From Smittia aterrima (taxonomy: Eukaryota > Arthropoda > Insecta > Diptera > Chironomidae), in NCBI GenBank assembly GCA_033063855.1, contig CP093829.1, forward strand, positions 17,515,537 through 17,579,536: a DNA stretch of 64,000 nucleotides. Direction: 5' to 3'. Positions 1 to 13,280 of the stretch are shown piece after piece (the stretch's first letter is position 1; the number at the start of each line of letters is the position of its first letter). The position numbers and the translations under genes were made by a program. The notes under the pieces were generated by a model. The model was not told the DNA's origin. It searched no databases and worked only from the letters and a program-made list of their open reading frames with translations.

Positions 1-1378
1 CTAAAAGACCTTCAACCGACGACTTGAAACAACGAGAACTGCCCGCTCGACACCCAGAAGTGACTGAAATTAAATTTATTGCCACTCATGAGTCTATCGA
101 CGATAGCAATTCGTAGTTTATTTGTCGAATGCTTCACGTGTTTCACTAATTTAATGTAAACAATCTCGTGCTTCGACTTTGCGGCTCTTACTCCAGAGGT
201 CTCATTGACTGACTCACGTCGATTGTGCCATAAAAAAATGAAAAGCAGTTTCGTGTTTAACTTTCCACCAGCGGCTCTTTCAACAGCCAATAGCTTTGAT
301 TTTAATTCGACTAGACTTTGAAGCGTTCTCTAGACGTTTTTTGTTTTTGTTTTATCGGGGCGCGCTTTCAAAAACGCGCCGTTGTAGACAGTGAAATATT
401 TATGGGTTTGTTTCCATTCATTCACACTCGAGAAGCATCCTTCTCACTCACTCGTGGCCACTCACAGCTAGCACGATAGCCAAACTGCCAATAAAAAAAA
501 TGTTTATTGTCGATGCGTGGGATAAAATAAAAATCACTTTGAATAAATCATAAGCTGAGAATGTTAAGCCGCCTCAAAAATAGTTAAATTGTGATGAAAA
601 TCACTGCAAAGTTTTTACATTCTTTCGACTCGCCTAAAGCTGTAAATGTCTTCGTGCATAATTCAAGTTAATTGAGTGCGAGAACCAGTCCGTTTCAATC
701 AAAGAAATGGGAATGATTCAAATTATTTCGCTACCCCAAGCGATGAACAGTAAAGTCTCGTCTCGGCCAAGCCAAACATACAAGAAAAGCCTTCTCAACT
801 CGTCTCAGCCTCAATTAAGTTAATCATGTAGCGAGCGAAAAGCCAGCGTTGCAGTTTTCTTCATAATTTTTCACTTGAAGGCAGAGAGAGAGAATGAGGC
901 GTGTTCGGGTTCGATGTGCAATAAAACATGGAGAGACGCTTTGCTGTTGAAATTATCTATTGATCAACATTACGGTAATTTCGTTATTTTTATTGTTTAT
1001 TAAATATGAAAAATAATAATTTGAAGAAATGAAGGGAAAGAGCGAAAGATTGGAAAAGTTGTGTACGAAGGTAATCAATGAATAAAGCATTGGACAAGCC
1101 TTCGAGCCATTAATTTGGTAATGATTAGTTGGATTTATTAAATAAATCTGATTTCCAGGCCTCGTTCTCGAGAACCTTCGTTTCGTTACACAATAAATTA
1201 CGACGATCGTTCGCTTTGCGAGATTGAGAAAAATTCCAAACACTAAAATTGCGGTTCCAAGCGAACGATGTTTAATGAAAAACTGTGTATCGAGTGAACC
1301 TTTCGATAATTTATTGGCTTATGGAAATGTAGTTTCGTCTCTCTCTCACTCCTTCTTGCTATCATTAAAGTTGCGACG
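1..1378. other. Non-coding stretch, left edge
   Basis: I see no supportable gene here. The short open frames lack an ATG start, splice sites or coding-like composition. The DNA is A+T-rich with scattered CCATAAA/TTTATGG words and short purine runs. It is either intergenic DNA or part of a large intron of the + strand gene whose last exon starts at 23,063. Confidence 0.5.
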
Positions 1379-1618
1379 ATGGAAGAAAAAGAACTCGCGA
1401 TGATATATGAAGAAGAATATTTACGTTTTCGCGGTTCAGCCTCTTACATGAGTTTCATCGAGTTCTGTAATCAATTTCAACTTACAAGTCTCAAGAGTCT
1501 AATGAATAATCGACACATCGCCATTTCAGAAAATGAAACTAACGTAGAAATTCTCGCGCTCCTTGACTCATTTGATTTGATTAATTTCGTAATTTCAGTC
1601 GACGCTGATGTTTAGTTC
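1379..1618 (+). CDS. Possible small single-exon gene, 78 residues, function unknown
   Basis: An ATG (context cgacgATGG) opens a 78-codon frame that reads like protein. It starts MEEKELAMIYEEEYLRFRG, has a mixed hydrophobic/acidic middle and ends FVISVDADV before TAG. Unlike most short frames around it, it begins with a true ATG, has no low-complexity runs and is followed by an AATAAA at 1,772-1,777, about 155 nt past the stop. I recognise no domain, signal peptide or membrane segment. It stands alone in about 20 kb of non-coding DNA, so it could equally be a chance frame or an exon of a longer transcript. The stop codon is included in the coordinates given. Confidence 0.3.
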
Positions 1619-3314
1619 TGTTCCCTCTTAGCTTCCTCAGAATTTATCGACTCTCGAGTTGCCTTCGTCTCTATCGGAATGTAAATTAAAGTTTAATTAA
1701 CTTCGACGCGGTATGCCGCAGTTTCATCTCATTAAAAATATTTAATTTCAAATCAAATGGGAAAACTTTACAATAAATTAAATGTCATTTTCCATTTTCA
1801 CTTCTTCTTCTTCATCTTCTCCTCCTAACCGTTTGTTGTTACATGAAAATATTTTTAGATTTTCCACGATGAGCGAGAAGAAGAAGAAAATCGAGATTTA
1901 TGAAGCAAAATAAATTATTACAACTCTACTTAGTGCTTAAAACGAGATTAATATGCAAGAATTAACAATTAAAATGATTCGGAGAGAGAGAAATCACCCG
2001 CCAAGCATGTTTCGAGTCGTAGTCGGGGAAATTAAATAACAAACAAAACCCCATAAATATTCTCAAACAGACCGAGGAGAAAACTCTGCCTCTGAATATT
2101 CTTTAGAGTAGAAAACAATTTGACACTTTCCACTGCAGTCGAAGGAATTTTCCAGGAATTTCTACTACAAAATTTATGAGATTTCTCGACCCAGAAGTTT
2201 TCAGTTTTCACATGCAAGCTCGAGTGTCTAATAAAATTCACTCGAAGTGCAGCTTAATTAATTTTATTACATTAATAACTGCACATTAAATGAATATTCA
2301 AGTGGAGGTTAGCTCGAGACAAGTGCTTTCCATTGTTTCGCATGTTTCCCTCTGACTTTTTCACAAAAACGTCATAAACAGACGATCGAGTGCCGCTTCT
2401 GGCTTTTTCATGTATGAATAAAGTCCAATGTGAAGGTTGCACTTGGAATGCTAATTTGCACTCGATAGAGAGGAGAAAAAAAACTAATAAACTCGAAGTT
2501 TATGACTACACGACGCTCGATGAACACACGAGAACGCAATAAAAGCAGGAAACGTAGCATGGCAGATCCAATTGAAATAAAAATATTTCTTTTTCCTTTG
2601 ATCGGAGTCTTAAATTATTTATTAATTTTAACGACCAATGTGTGACCGCCTCGAGAATTGATCGAGAAAAGAGTTCGAACTGAAATGGAAATATTTTCAT
2701 CTAAGCTACGAATAAAAGTTGTGCATAGGAGTAATCTGTAATTTGTATGCAACAGCTGTTGAAACACCGTCGAGAGAACTAACTAATAAAATCAATAATT
2801 ATTTCTTTTTATTGCCCTCTTCATCTCTTTCGAGTTATTGGAAGAAGTTGTTGTTGATGATGATGATGAAGAGACTCGTTGCGTTGAGAAATAATTTGCT
2901 GCTGCTGGGTGAAGGCAGTTGGCTTGTTACAACTTTCAGGAAATTGCGTATAACTCATGCAAGGTGTGCGGCTTTTGAAGACTCGATTCTCATTCGAGAT
3001 CCAATTTTGATTATTTCATTCTCGAACTTCTCCGCTTTCCATCGAACGACCTCGACTTGAAATAATTATGATTGAAAGCTAATAAAACGAAGTAATGATC
3101 CCAGGCGAGATAAAACGTCTTCCGCGATGTTAGGAGGAAAAGGGGAAGGCTGCGAGTTTATGCTGCGTGAAAAGGTGTTATTATCGTTTATTTAATTATT
3201 TGTCTTAGCGCTCTCGAAGAATTAAATGTTGCTGTTGTTGTGCTGGTCGACGTCGAAGACAAACAAATATTCCTAATTGCCGTTTTAATTAAATAATTGA
3301 CTCAACTAACTCGA
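1619..3314. other. Non-coding stretch with a duplicated E-box element
   Basis: No gene is visible. The stretch holds a ~30 bp element at 2,737-2,766 containing CAGCTG that recurs at 38,490-38,519 (see findings), and the 14-mer TAATGATCCCAGGC at 3,093-3,106 that recurs at 20,125-20,138. Confidence 0.5.
2737..2766. repeat. Dispersed element copy 1 (E-box type)
   Basis: About 30 bp around CAGCTG, beginning tgtaatttgtatgcaacagc. It matches 38,490-38,519 with about three mismatches, and both copies are followed about 45-60 bp later by aataattattt-type sequence. This could be duplicated regulatory DNA or an old repeat remnant. Confidence 0.5.
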
Positions 3315-3345
3315 CATTTGTTTTCTTTTCATTGCAGGTAAACGA
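3315..3345 (+). promoter_or_regulatory. Candidate recursive (ratchet) splice site
   Basis: A long pyrimidine tract ending in cttttcattgcag is followed at once by gtaaac, so a strong 3' splice site abuts a 5' splice site (3,337|3,338). This is the layout of zero-length exons used for recursive splicing of long introns in Drosophila. The same donor hexamer, gtaaac, is used by two confirmed introns in this window (donors at 33,527 and 55,733, minus strand). It lies on the same strand as, and about 19.7 kb upstream of, the terminal exon at 23,063. Confidence 0.45.
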
Positions 3346-6300
3346 ACGCCAAACGGCAACTACTCACCTGTTCACTCTGATTAAATTGTTCGAGCCACAA
3401 TTTTCCGTAAGCAGACGGAAAGAAAAAGTTTCGGCGGAGGTGATAAGGTCGCGTATTTACGGTCGAGAAAGTAATCATATCGCACATTCGCATCAGCAAG
3501 CGAAAGGGAAAAAGCTTTTTGATGTTAACGAGGAAATTTGTTTATTGTGTTTGTGTACGAGCGGTTGGGAGTTTTATTGGATGTCGCTGGCCGTGAAAGC
3601 CCCGAAAAAAAAAACTTGTGAAACTAGAGTCGACTTTTAATGAGATTTAAAACGCAAAACATTAATTATGAGTTGAGAATTATGGATTCATATCCACATA
3701 ACAAACAACAACGGCGGTCGAGGAGAACGAAATATTTATAGTCGACTTGAACGAGAATGGGGAAAAGCCAGTTGAGTTGTGATTGTTATCGGTCACTTTG
3801 GACTCTCTATCACTCTCAGTGAACTGTTCTTTCTCAGCCAAACGCACAATCCGGCCAACAACATAATTCTCTTCATAACTTTTTCAAATATTTACATAAA
3901 ATGAAATAAAAGGCTAAGAGAAAGAGAACACAATTCATTAAAAACCATAAATTCTATTTTTATGTAAAACTTCTTATGTTCTGCGGCAATAAAACAAGTT
4001 AAGATTCGCTCTTAATGTTCATGTGAAATATTTTTCATCGCGTCTAATGCTTTAAAGGCAAGAACGCGAGAAGTGAGGATGATGGAAGGCCTTGCGATAA
4101 AGCTCAGCGATAACAGCAGAAATCATTTCAATCTCTCACAGTTTCTGTTCGCCATTTAACTTTTTAACTGTTCTCGTTGTGTGCTTTGAAGAATTGCGAG
4201 AAGCAAATCAAGTGAACGATAAGATCCCGAAAGAAGGAAAAGAAGTAACAACCGGACGAGGCATTAACTGAAGAATTATGTTGGTTAAATTAAATTTACA
4301 GTCGAAAAGATGAGATGGACGTGATTGCGCTAGACACATTTTATGACCTTCTTCGCCTCCTTCTCGGACAAACTGAAAAATGAATAAAGGCAACAATTAA
4401 ACTCATATCATCACAAACGAAGCCATAAAAGAACGTAAATTCAAATTGGATAAACTAATTAGAAGTCTCGCTGTTGAGCTCACGTTTACGGACCAGTGAA
4501 GACGAAAAAAAGAAGCATATCATAGCATGAGTTGCTTCTCCGGCTTTCAGAAAAGACTCTTAACAAAAAGAGGAATTCAATCATCTTAAGAACGAGGAGG
4601 GAGAACGACGAAAAGTCTCGAGAATATTAAAATATCATTTTCGTGAAATCATTAAGATTACTTTATCGCTCGACCGGACGAGTCCTCTCTCTCTCTCCCC
4701 TCTAATAACGGGTCTGTGCCGAATCGAGCTCATTTTAATTTCTGATTATTCTAAATCTTTTCTTTTTTCCTCGCGCGCGGTTTTCCAAATGGAAAATTAA
4801 GATTTTTCCCTCTTTCGATTCGTCCAACTGTCGGGAACATGATTTGGAGCTAAAATGACTTGGCAAGAAGTCGAAATCTCACAGAAGTTTCATTTAGTAC
4901 GAGAAGGGCCAAACGATTAGAAGAAATTATGAATTTATGTTCGTAATTTCCTTTTGGCAGACGAAAGGCGAGAGAAACAAGAAAGAAAGAAAGAAACAGC
5001 GACGGGCGCCCATTACACAAAATGCGATTATCATGCATTAACTTAATCCACAGCAAATTGAGCTCGAGATGATTCAATCTCACTCTAGATAGATAGAGCT
5101 TCGCCTGTCTATTCAAAACGCGAAGGGGGCAGTGCGCGAGAGTAAAAAAAGAAGTTTCCGCGCTTGAAATTAAAAAATCATAAAAATAAATTTACATTTG
5201 ATTTACATAATGAACATCCAGAGCTACTGGTTTTTCTTTCGTTTCATTAATCAAACTGCTTTCGTTAGCAGCACAAGCGAGTGCCTTGACGAAGATTTAC
5301 GCTTGTCTATTTGTGCAAGCTCTATGCAAATTCCTTGCAGCTGCAGTTTGTTGTTCGAGCGTCTCGCGAAAATCGAATCAAGATGAAACAATATTTTGAT
5401 TGAATAGCGCAGCGTTCTCTTGGGCAAATGGGCAAAGGGCCCTTGAAATTGAAATTGAAAATCAACAGTCGCGTGAAATTACTTCGGAGACTTGAGAAAT
5501 AGGAAAGTTTTTCAAGAACTCCATTGAGACGCGCGAAAATTTTATTTACATAATCTCTCCCTGCTCGTCTCGTCTCCTTCGACTTCAAATGAATCAACAA
5601 ACAACGACACTAAATTCCATCGCGTGAGTTCTGCAGCTGAACAATTGAGAAGCGAATTGAACACACAAAAAGTATAAATTTATGCCATCGAGACTGGCGT
5701 CTTGAATTTCAACTTAAAAAACTTTTTTTTCTGCGCGTCGCGTCTCGTTTCGAATCGAGATGGAAGTTTCTTTCTTCTTCAACTCTCGTCACATCTTTTC
5801 GCAAACAGAAAAGAAAGAAAATAAATGACGACAAAATTAAATTAGCGAATAAACACAGAGCGATGATGACATGAAAACTTTATCGCATTTCGCGCGTTTG
5901 AGGGGGGCGGGAGTGAGAAAGAAGTTAAGTTTCGAACGACGAAAGTTGAGAGTGACATTGTAATAAAGAGGGAAGCATTGACGACTCCACAAGTTAAGTG
6001 CTTTCGTTCTAACTTGTTCTGGGTCATAATGATAAAGCCAGCTCTCGCTCTTTCACATTGAAATCATCTCAAGACAATTGAAAAATTTCATTACGCTCTG
6101 TGCACGCTCGGTCGCTCGTTCACTCTTGACGATGAAAGCTCTAAGCTGTAGATAGATACATTTCTAATTACAGAGGGTTACGAAGCTAGTTTAATGGTCC
6201 AAGAGAGAATATGAACACGAAGCAGAGACTGAACATCATAATCATCGTATCGAATTTCTTTCGGAGTCGTTTCAAAAAATTCGCCATGCTCGATTGAGCT

Positions 6301-9300
6301 GCGAGTCAAGAAGAAATGAGAAAAATAATCTTCTGTTTGTCAGAAGCGAAGCAACAATGTTGGTTGCCCATTCAAAATTTCGTTCCAGTTCTTAAGAATG
6401 TTTATTCTTGCGAATTTCAAGTCGAATGAAAGCTTCGAGTCACTAGCAATCAAAATTAATTTTCTGAAGAATTTTTCGTTCAGATGATGATGCGCAACAC
6501 TATTGTTAGAGAGTCAGAACCTTTTCCCCTCATTTCAACTCAACTCGTTTCCTTCCACATGATTCGCTCTAATAAATGTTACAAAGTAGCAAGTTCGCAA
6601 ATAGAAAAATTTATTCAGGGTCTCATCAAAACCGGTTTCAGGAGACTTTTGCTGAATCTTGACGGGGACGACTAAAATGTATTCGTTTTAATGATGATGA
6701 CCGCTCAACGAGATTTCTTTCATTTCTTCGCCTTCGCGGACGAACAAAGTCTTAATTTAACTATGCTTCGACTCGCAGGTAGCTAAATGACATCGCGCGA
6801 CAACTTTTCTTTCAACTCGAAAGAGTCGAGACTCTTTTTTTTCTGTAAATCTGCGGAATAAAATTAGACCGAATGGAGTAATAATCGCCCATTCGAGAGC
6901 GAGAAGAAGACCTAACGGTAACATCGAGTCGTTTGTCGTCGCTCGAGTGAAACTAAAAAAGAGTTTTAAGGTCACTTCGAGAAGGCGAAGACTCTTCCCG
7001 AGCTTCTTTCGAGTCTCAGAATAAATTACAGCAAAGCAAAGATTCTCTAAAACAAAAAAGCTGTCGAAACAAAAAGCTGTAAACGTAAATAAAAACTAAA
7101 ACACACGAACAATAAATTTCCACGACTCAGAGAAGACCCCGGAGCGAGATAAGATTATTATTTAACAAAATAAAGCATTAACATTCAGTTTCAGTCCCTT
7201 AGCATATCTTTCTCATATATTCGTCCGGGTCGCGAATGACAAGGCTTTCACGGGTGAGAAGAAGGAGAGAGAGAGAAGGCATTTAAACTGTTCATAAAAC
7301 CGCCGTCTTAAGTCGCTTCCATGTTTAGTTCACGGAGGGATTAGTCGAGCGAGAGACTCTTGCTTTATTTTATTTCACGCGATAATGCACAAACAATAAA
7401 ACGTCCATAAAAGTTCGCTGTCCCGTCCATCACTCGGCCGCGTCTCGAGAGCACAAATTACAATGTTGTGCTGTTAAACATTTTACGACTCTTTCTCTTT
7501 TATAAACTTTTTTTTCGTATCTTTCTTATTTGTTGTGTCTATCTCTCCCTTTCCGTCAATATTGTCGTCTTTATGGTCAGCGTCGCTCTAAGCAAATCAT
7601 ATCACAGCTTTGATCTTGAATTCTTTGGACACACGACGTCATAAATTACATGAAAACTTTATTGGTTGACTCTCTTGACGCGACGTTTTCTTCTTCTTCT
7701 TCTCTTGGATTGGAAATATTTATTGTTTACACATGAGAGAAGTTAATTTAAAAGTCTTCTTAAGATGACAATGGCGATTTTGATTGTTCGCTGTGTCATT
7801 TGATGTTAATCAGACAGCGTCAATCCTCTAAAAATCGCTGCCGCTTTGAGACTCGAAAACAAAACAAAAAGTCACATAAAACTTTATGAAATATCAAAAG
7901 CGACACTGAGATGGATCGAAAGATATGATTATTCGTCATTCAATTTGCGTTCTCATGCGAATAAAGTCAGAGACATCGGCGAAATGTACCGTTCATGTCT
8001 TTTTAATTTGATTATTTTAACGATGGTCATTTGAATTTTATGTGTAAAGCGTTGTCGAGCCGTTGATCGTCGCCATTCTGATGTCAGTGCACATAGAGCG
8101 TCGCTTAAGCACTTCATGCAGTGTCATTAAATTTAATTTTCCTCGGACACATATCAAACAGTGTTTTTTTTTAATTCCAAGCTGGCCGAAGCGACGAGTC
8201 GACGATAAAACTAAACGATCCGACATCATTGTTCGGAATAAATATTAAAATTTCTCCTCGCCCAGTTCATTCAGCTCTCGCTTCCTTCTCTTTGACTTTA
8301 ATGCTCCCACTGAACCCTAAGCTCGATGTGCAACGTGTGTGCGGCTAAATTGGCACATCATCATCCAATAAAAGCTTCGCATTATCGCAAATCACACTTC
8401 AAAGCAATGCTCATTCGTTCTGGTTGAACTTCTGCATTCGCGAGCGTGAAAAACTTCTTTTGTTCACTTTAATCAGGCTGAAGTGGGCAAAAATTACTGC
8501 TTCGAGAGGGTTCAATGAAATTCCATTGTGCTGGCGAGAGAGTAAGAATCGCAATGAACCTGACTCTTGATGTCATCATTCTCGAGCACGTTACAATGTT
8601 CTGATAATAGTTCTCTCTCTTTTTTTCTGACTGCTTCTGCGGTTTATTTCCGTTTGGCAAGCGCAAAGCGGCGAACGGAGAAGGAAGAAAAAAAAATGAT
8701 GATGATGGAATTTAATTGCCGGTCATTCAGGATTGGGCTGATGCAAGATTAAAAGAAATGCTGCCATTGTCTCCCGTATGGTCATCCAAGCCTCGCATCG
8801 TAAAGATTAACGTTATTTCTTTCTCGTCGCTAGCCTGGCCATATTTTGCACGATGTGTGCGCGTTTAGAGTGCTTCTCGCTCTCGACGTGAATGAATGGA
8901 ACTGAAATTTACGATCCGATAGCGCGCCCCATTGTGTGCTTACGCTTCTTATGCAATTTATGCTGTGATGAGAGCATCAGTTCTTCTCTTTTGTATTCTC
9001 TGCTGATGCTGATTTCAGCAGAAAAACGAGAATAGTTCTCATCCTGGTTCAAACATTTAGAAATGGGTTCGCCTGCGTGGTCAATATCAACGAAAAAGAT
9101 TACTTTACAACGTTGCTTCGAAGATTAAAGCTTTCTCTGCCTCTTTCATCCATTTACGGCTCATCGTCTTGGGGATAACACACGAAATTCCATCTAACGA
9201 TCGTATGTAAATTCGTTTCATTTGTGACCTCGCCGGTTTGTGGTTTGTCGCGCAAAGCTTTTCGTAGCGTCATAAATTCTCCTCAATTTGAATATTGTTT

Positions 9301-12300
9301 GCTGATTATGGACTTGTGAATCACTTGGGCTGTTGAACGCTTCCAAAATTAGAGACTCGAACGTCGTTGACCAAAAGACAAGTTTTAATTATGCTTTCGC
9401 AAAATAAACGAAAGAAGAGTCTACAAAGCCGCATAGTAATCACGATGGGATGTCGCAGTCGAAAACCTTAAATTGAAATAAATGACTTTTCTGCCGTTTT
9501 GTTTCGCTTTTGACTCCGTGACGACACCAGCTGCGCACGGACGGAGATTCGAGTGAAATTAATGAATTAATCCATTTCTTCTTTATCTTCTTGTTCACTG
9601 TTGACTTCATTCGCTGTCGACTCCATTACATCGTCACAATCTTTATCATTCCGCGAGCGAGCGGATAGAGCCGTCACAACAACCGATTTATTACTCATCG
9701 ATAGGCTAAGCTCGAATAAATTAGCACTGAGCTTTAAAAAACCTCATCGCGTTGGTCAATGTCCTCTCTAGCCATCTTGCCACACACACACAAAACACAT
9801 TCTCCGCTTTTTCGGTGATTTTTCCATAAATTCGAGCCGAATGAAATAAAATAGAAAACTCATTTGCATTTCAAATCGTTTGTGACAAAAATATGCGAAT
9901 GGATTTATTTTGTTTTCAGTCTTTTCTCGCTCATTCATTCTTGGTCTGACTGTTTGCGAAGCTCAAAATAAAAAAAAAGATAAATAAATAATGTTGATCG
10001 GTCGTTCTGAGTGGAAATGTGGAATGAGAGTCTCTTGAATTAAAATGATAATTTCATCGCGTGGCATTGACCCGGGCCTGAGCTTGATTTCCGAGACGGA
10101 ACCGCTGAAGTTCACTTTGCGAAATGAGTTGTAGCAGCAGCAGCAGCGGAATTAAGAGGAATGACAATAAATCAAAACGAGAGGTTTTGCATTGTGCAAT
10201 CTGCAAAAAGAGATAAATCGTTCGTGGCAGCAGCAGGTGACAAACGGTAGCAGTTGGCGATGATAAAGCCGCACAATGGATTAACCGAGCGAGATTCAAA
10301 ACCTCCCACGCTTACTCTCGTTCTGTGCTACATTTTGAAATATTTTTGCGAGTTTCTTCCTGACATGATACGTCCATTAACAAATGGGCTTTTTAAACTC
10401 ACTACCTCGCGACTCTTGATTGCTTTCATTTTGAATGAAAGAAGGAAGCACAACTGCAAAAAGCGATTGAAATGTTTAAATTATGATATTCTCGCTTTAA
10501 ACGTCTCTTGCTTCTGAATGGAAAAAGAGAGAAATAGGAGCACACGAGACGAGAGGTTGCTCCATTAATCGCGCATTTTTCTTGTGACTACGCTGAGTGC
10601 ACGAGTGCAGTTAAGAACAATGTATGCGGCAATTATCGCAGTCAGTTTAGAAAAGGAAGACCTTCCTTCATAATAGCTTCATCAATTACTCTCGTTTGTT
10701 CTTTCCAACGCTCGTCAACGAGCACTACTCTTCGGTCAATGGAGCAATTACTTTTGTAAGCTTCCCACAATCTTCCTTATTGGAAAGCGCTGTCTGAAGA
10801 AATCCAAAACCAACCAATTTCGTTAATTCGTCGCATAAATTTCTATGAAAATTGGCACTGTCTGAATGCGGCGGCACAATAAAATCACAAGTTTAATTGC
10901 CCTGCCTCCGTCGACAAGACTTCGGCAGCTCTGTAATGTGAATTAATGTTACGATTTCCATTTCAATCTCTGCGCATAAATTCAATGCTTTGCGAGCACT
11001 TCGCGCTTTCTTCCCGCTCAAGAATTTTAATGATGCTTCTTAAAGGCTCCGGCGATGTGTTTGTCGAATTTATGCTTGGATTAAGCAACGAGAGAGTTCT
11101 GAAAAGTTATGACTTTGTTTTGTTTTTCCTCCTCTCCCGGAAGGGTCTCAAGGCGAATTAATTTAATTGCCTTGCTCGCATCGGAAAACGATTAGTGCTT
11201 GCATTAATTCGATTGAAAGCGATTTAGTTTAAAGAACAAGAAAAATTCTTTTCGGTCGATGCGTAGGTGGAGAATAATTAACATTTCTCTTAATGGAGAA
11301 TTTTTAACATCATTAAAATTCAATTGGATTAATTATTCATTAAAAGCATACTCGGATAGAGAGTTTTAGTGAATGTTGTCGACAATAAATTGGATTATTA
11401 ATCTCCCTCCATCCAATAAAACTCTGCTTTAATTAAATGCGGAGAGCTTTTCATTAAAATTTAAATTTATAATGAGATTTGGAATAATCGGGAGAATGAG
11501 GAGAAGCTTTCAAATGTTCTTGAAGAGTCGTCCGACAGACTGTTCACATATCGTGCAACGATTACTCGAATATGCAATTGCACTATAGACGAACGTCTCG
11601 GTCGGAAGTTTTATACTGTTTGCACTCATAAAATATCCAACACGGCAAATAGCATGAAAAATTCTGTTTGCACAGCACGACACCGTCAATGTTTTCTCAA
11701 CACGATCCTGGCTGGCTGTGCGACATTTAAAACTCTCAACCATTAATAACTGCAATTCACGATGCGATTGCTGCTGTTGTCGTCGTCTAATGACTGCAAT
11801 GAAAACAGAAGCTGATGAAACAGCTAATGGCAGTTGCTGTAAATTATGAAATGCTTTATCACCCTCGAATGAAGGTTCGCAGTGAGATCTTTACAAGCCA
11901 ACCGTCTGTAAAGAGCTTTATTGCTCGAGAGTTTAATTTAATTTGCGTGAAAAGCTTTGAGTGGAAATTTCTCGGGAAATTCTCGCATATGATGATGAAA
12001 ATCGTTAGAGTGTAATCGAGAAGTGCTACACAGGCGAGGAGCGAGAGAGATTCAAACGCAATGAAGTGAAAACCCTCGCCTCGTTCGCCGTGACCGAATA
12101 ACGTGAACTTTTAATGGTTGGAAATTACTTGGAAAAGCCATTCGAGCGAATAATTTAAAACCAATATTAGACCACATTAATATCATTTGGATTTGAATGA
12201 AGTAAAGAAGAAAAGAGCATAAAACATGGAAATTTGTTTAATATATGTGGAATTAGTGGCAGAGGCAGTCATTAAAATCATAAAAAAACAAACCGATCAG

Positions 12301-13131
12301 AAGAATTCCTTCCAATTTCACGCATTATCGGACCCAGGGAAAAAGCAATGCTCTCTCCCTCACGCCAGCGGTTTAACCATAAAACTTTAATTGATGGTTT
12401 CATATAACAACTTTTATTTTTTGCGCGAGCAACAAAAAACATAAAACTTTGAACAAAGACATTCTTGGAGAACGCAAAGCGTTTAGTGCGTAGATGGAAT
12501 TAGATTTTTATGGTCGAAACGATTTTTCGGGACGACGCGGTCTTCTTGGAACGACCGGCGTCGCTTTTTTCCTTCCTTTGGGTTACTTTTAATGAGATTC
12601 ATTTAATTAAGTTTGGATAGATTTTTTAATAAATCTCCAGTCAACTGGAAACAAGAGCAAAGCGAAGGCAGCATAAAGAATAACTTTGATGGCTCCTTCA
12701 GGCGATGCTCGTTCAATTTTCAAGAAATTCATCATCCCAAAGCAATTCGAAGGGATCCGAAAGGTTGCAATAAACCAGAAGAATTTAATTTAATGAAGAT
12801 TTTTTTACGACTCGCTTTTACGACAAATTTTCATTTGCCAAATGTGACACATTGCGATTTTCACGTGAAACGATCCGAACGGTGCAGCGAACTCTACTTG
12901 AAACAAAAATTATTTATAAAGCCAACAGTAATGACGATGATGGCCGTGTTGGGAGATGAGAAGAAAAATGAGACATTGCACCACACACACTCGTTCTCTC
13001 TCTGTGCAATCAGTCAGTTAGAGGAGTATTAATTTACTCATAAGACTTCAATGAAAGGCTACAGCGGCGGCAGCGAAGATAACGCAAAAAAAAGGAAAAT
13101 AAATTACTTCAATTAAAATTAACGACCATCA

Positions 13132-13180
13132 CATTTAATGCGATTACTTGCAACAATTGTTGCAGAGCGAGACGAGGAAG
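13132..13180. repeat. Dispersed element, copy near 13.1 kb
   Basis: Contains gcgattacttgcaacaattg followed by ttgcagagcgagacgagg. It aligns with 42,516-42,560 with small gaps. Function unknown. Confidence 0.4.
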
Positions 13181-13280
13181 AAAACTGCACGTCGATGATA
13201 GTTGGGAACACACATGAAGCTTCGGGAAATTGTTTCCATAATTCAAATATTATTCAATAATAATCATTTTGTTTATTATT

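Noticed and set aside
6484..6675. 63-codon + frame with ATGATGATG start after an acceptor-like ttcag
   Set aside because: No coding-like composition and no donor or partner exon.
6762..6790. Second possible recursive splice site (actcgcag|gtagct)
   Set aside because: Poor pyrimidine tract and weak donor compared with 3,337.
12613..13032. 139-codon + frame
   Set aside because: Starts at TTG, no matching splice sites, rich in A/T codons, and overlaps a duplicated non-coding element at its right edge.
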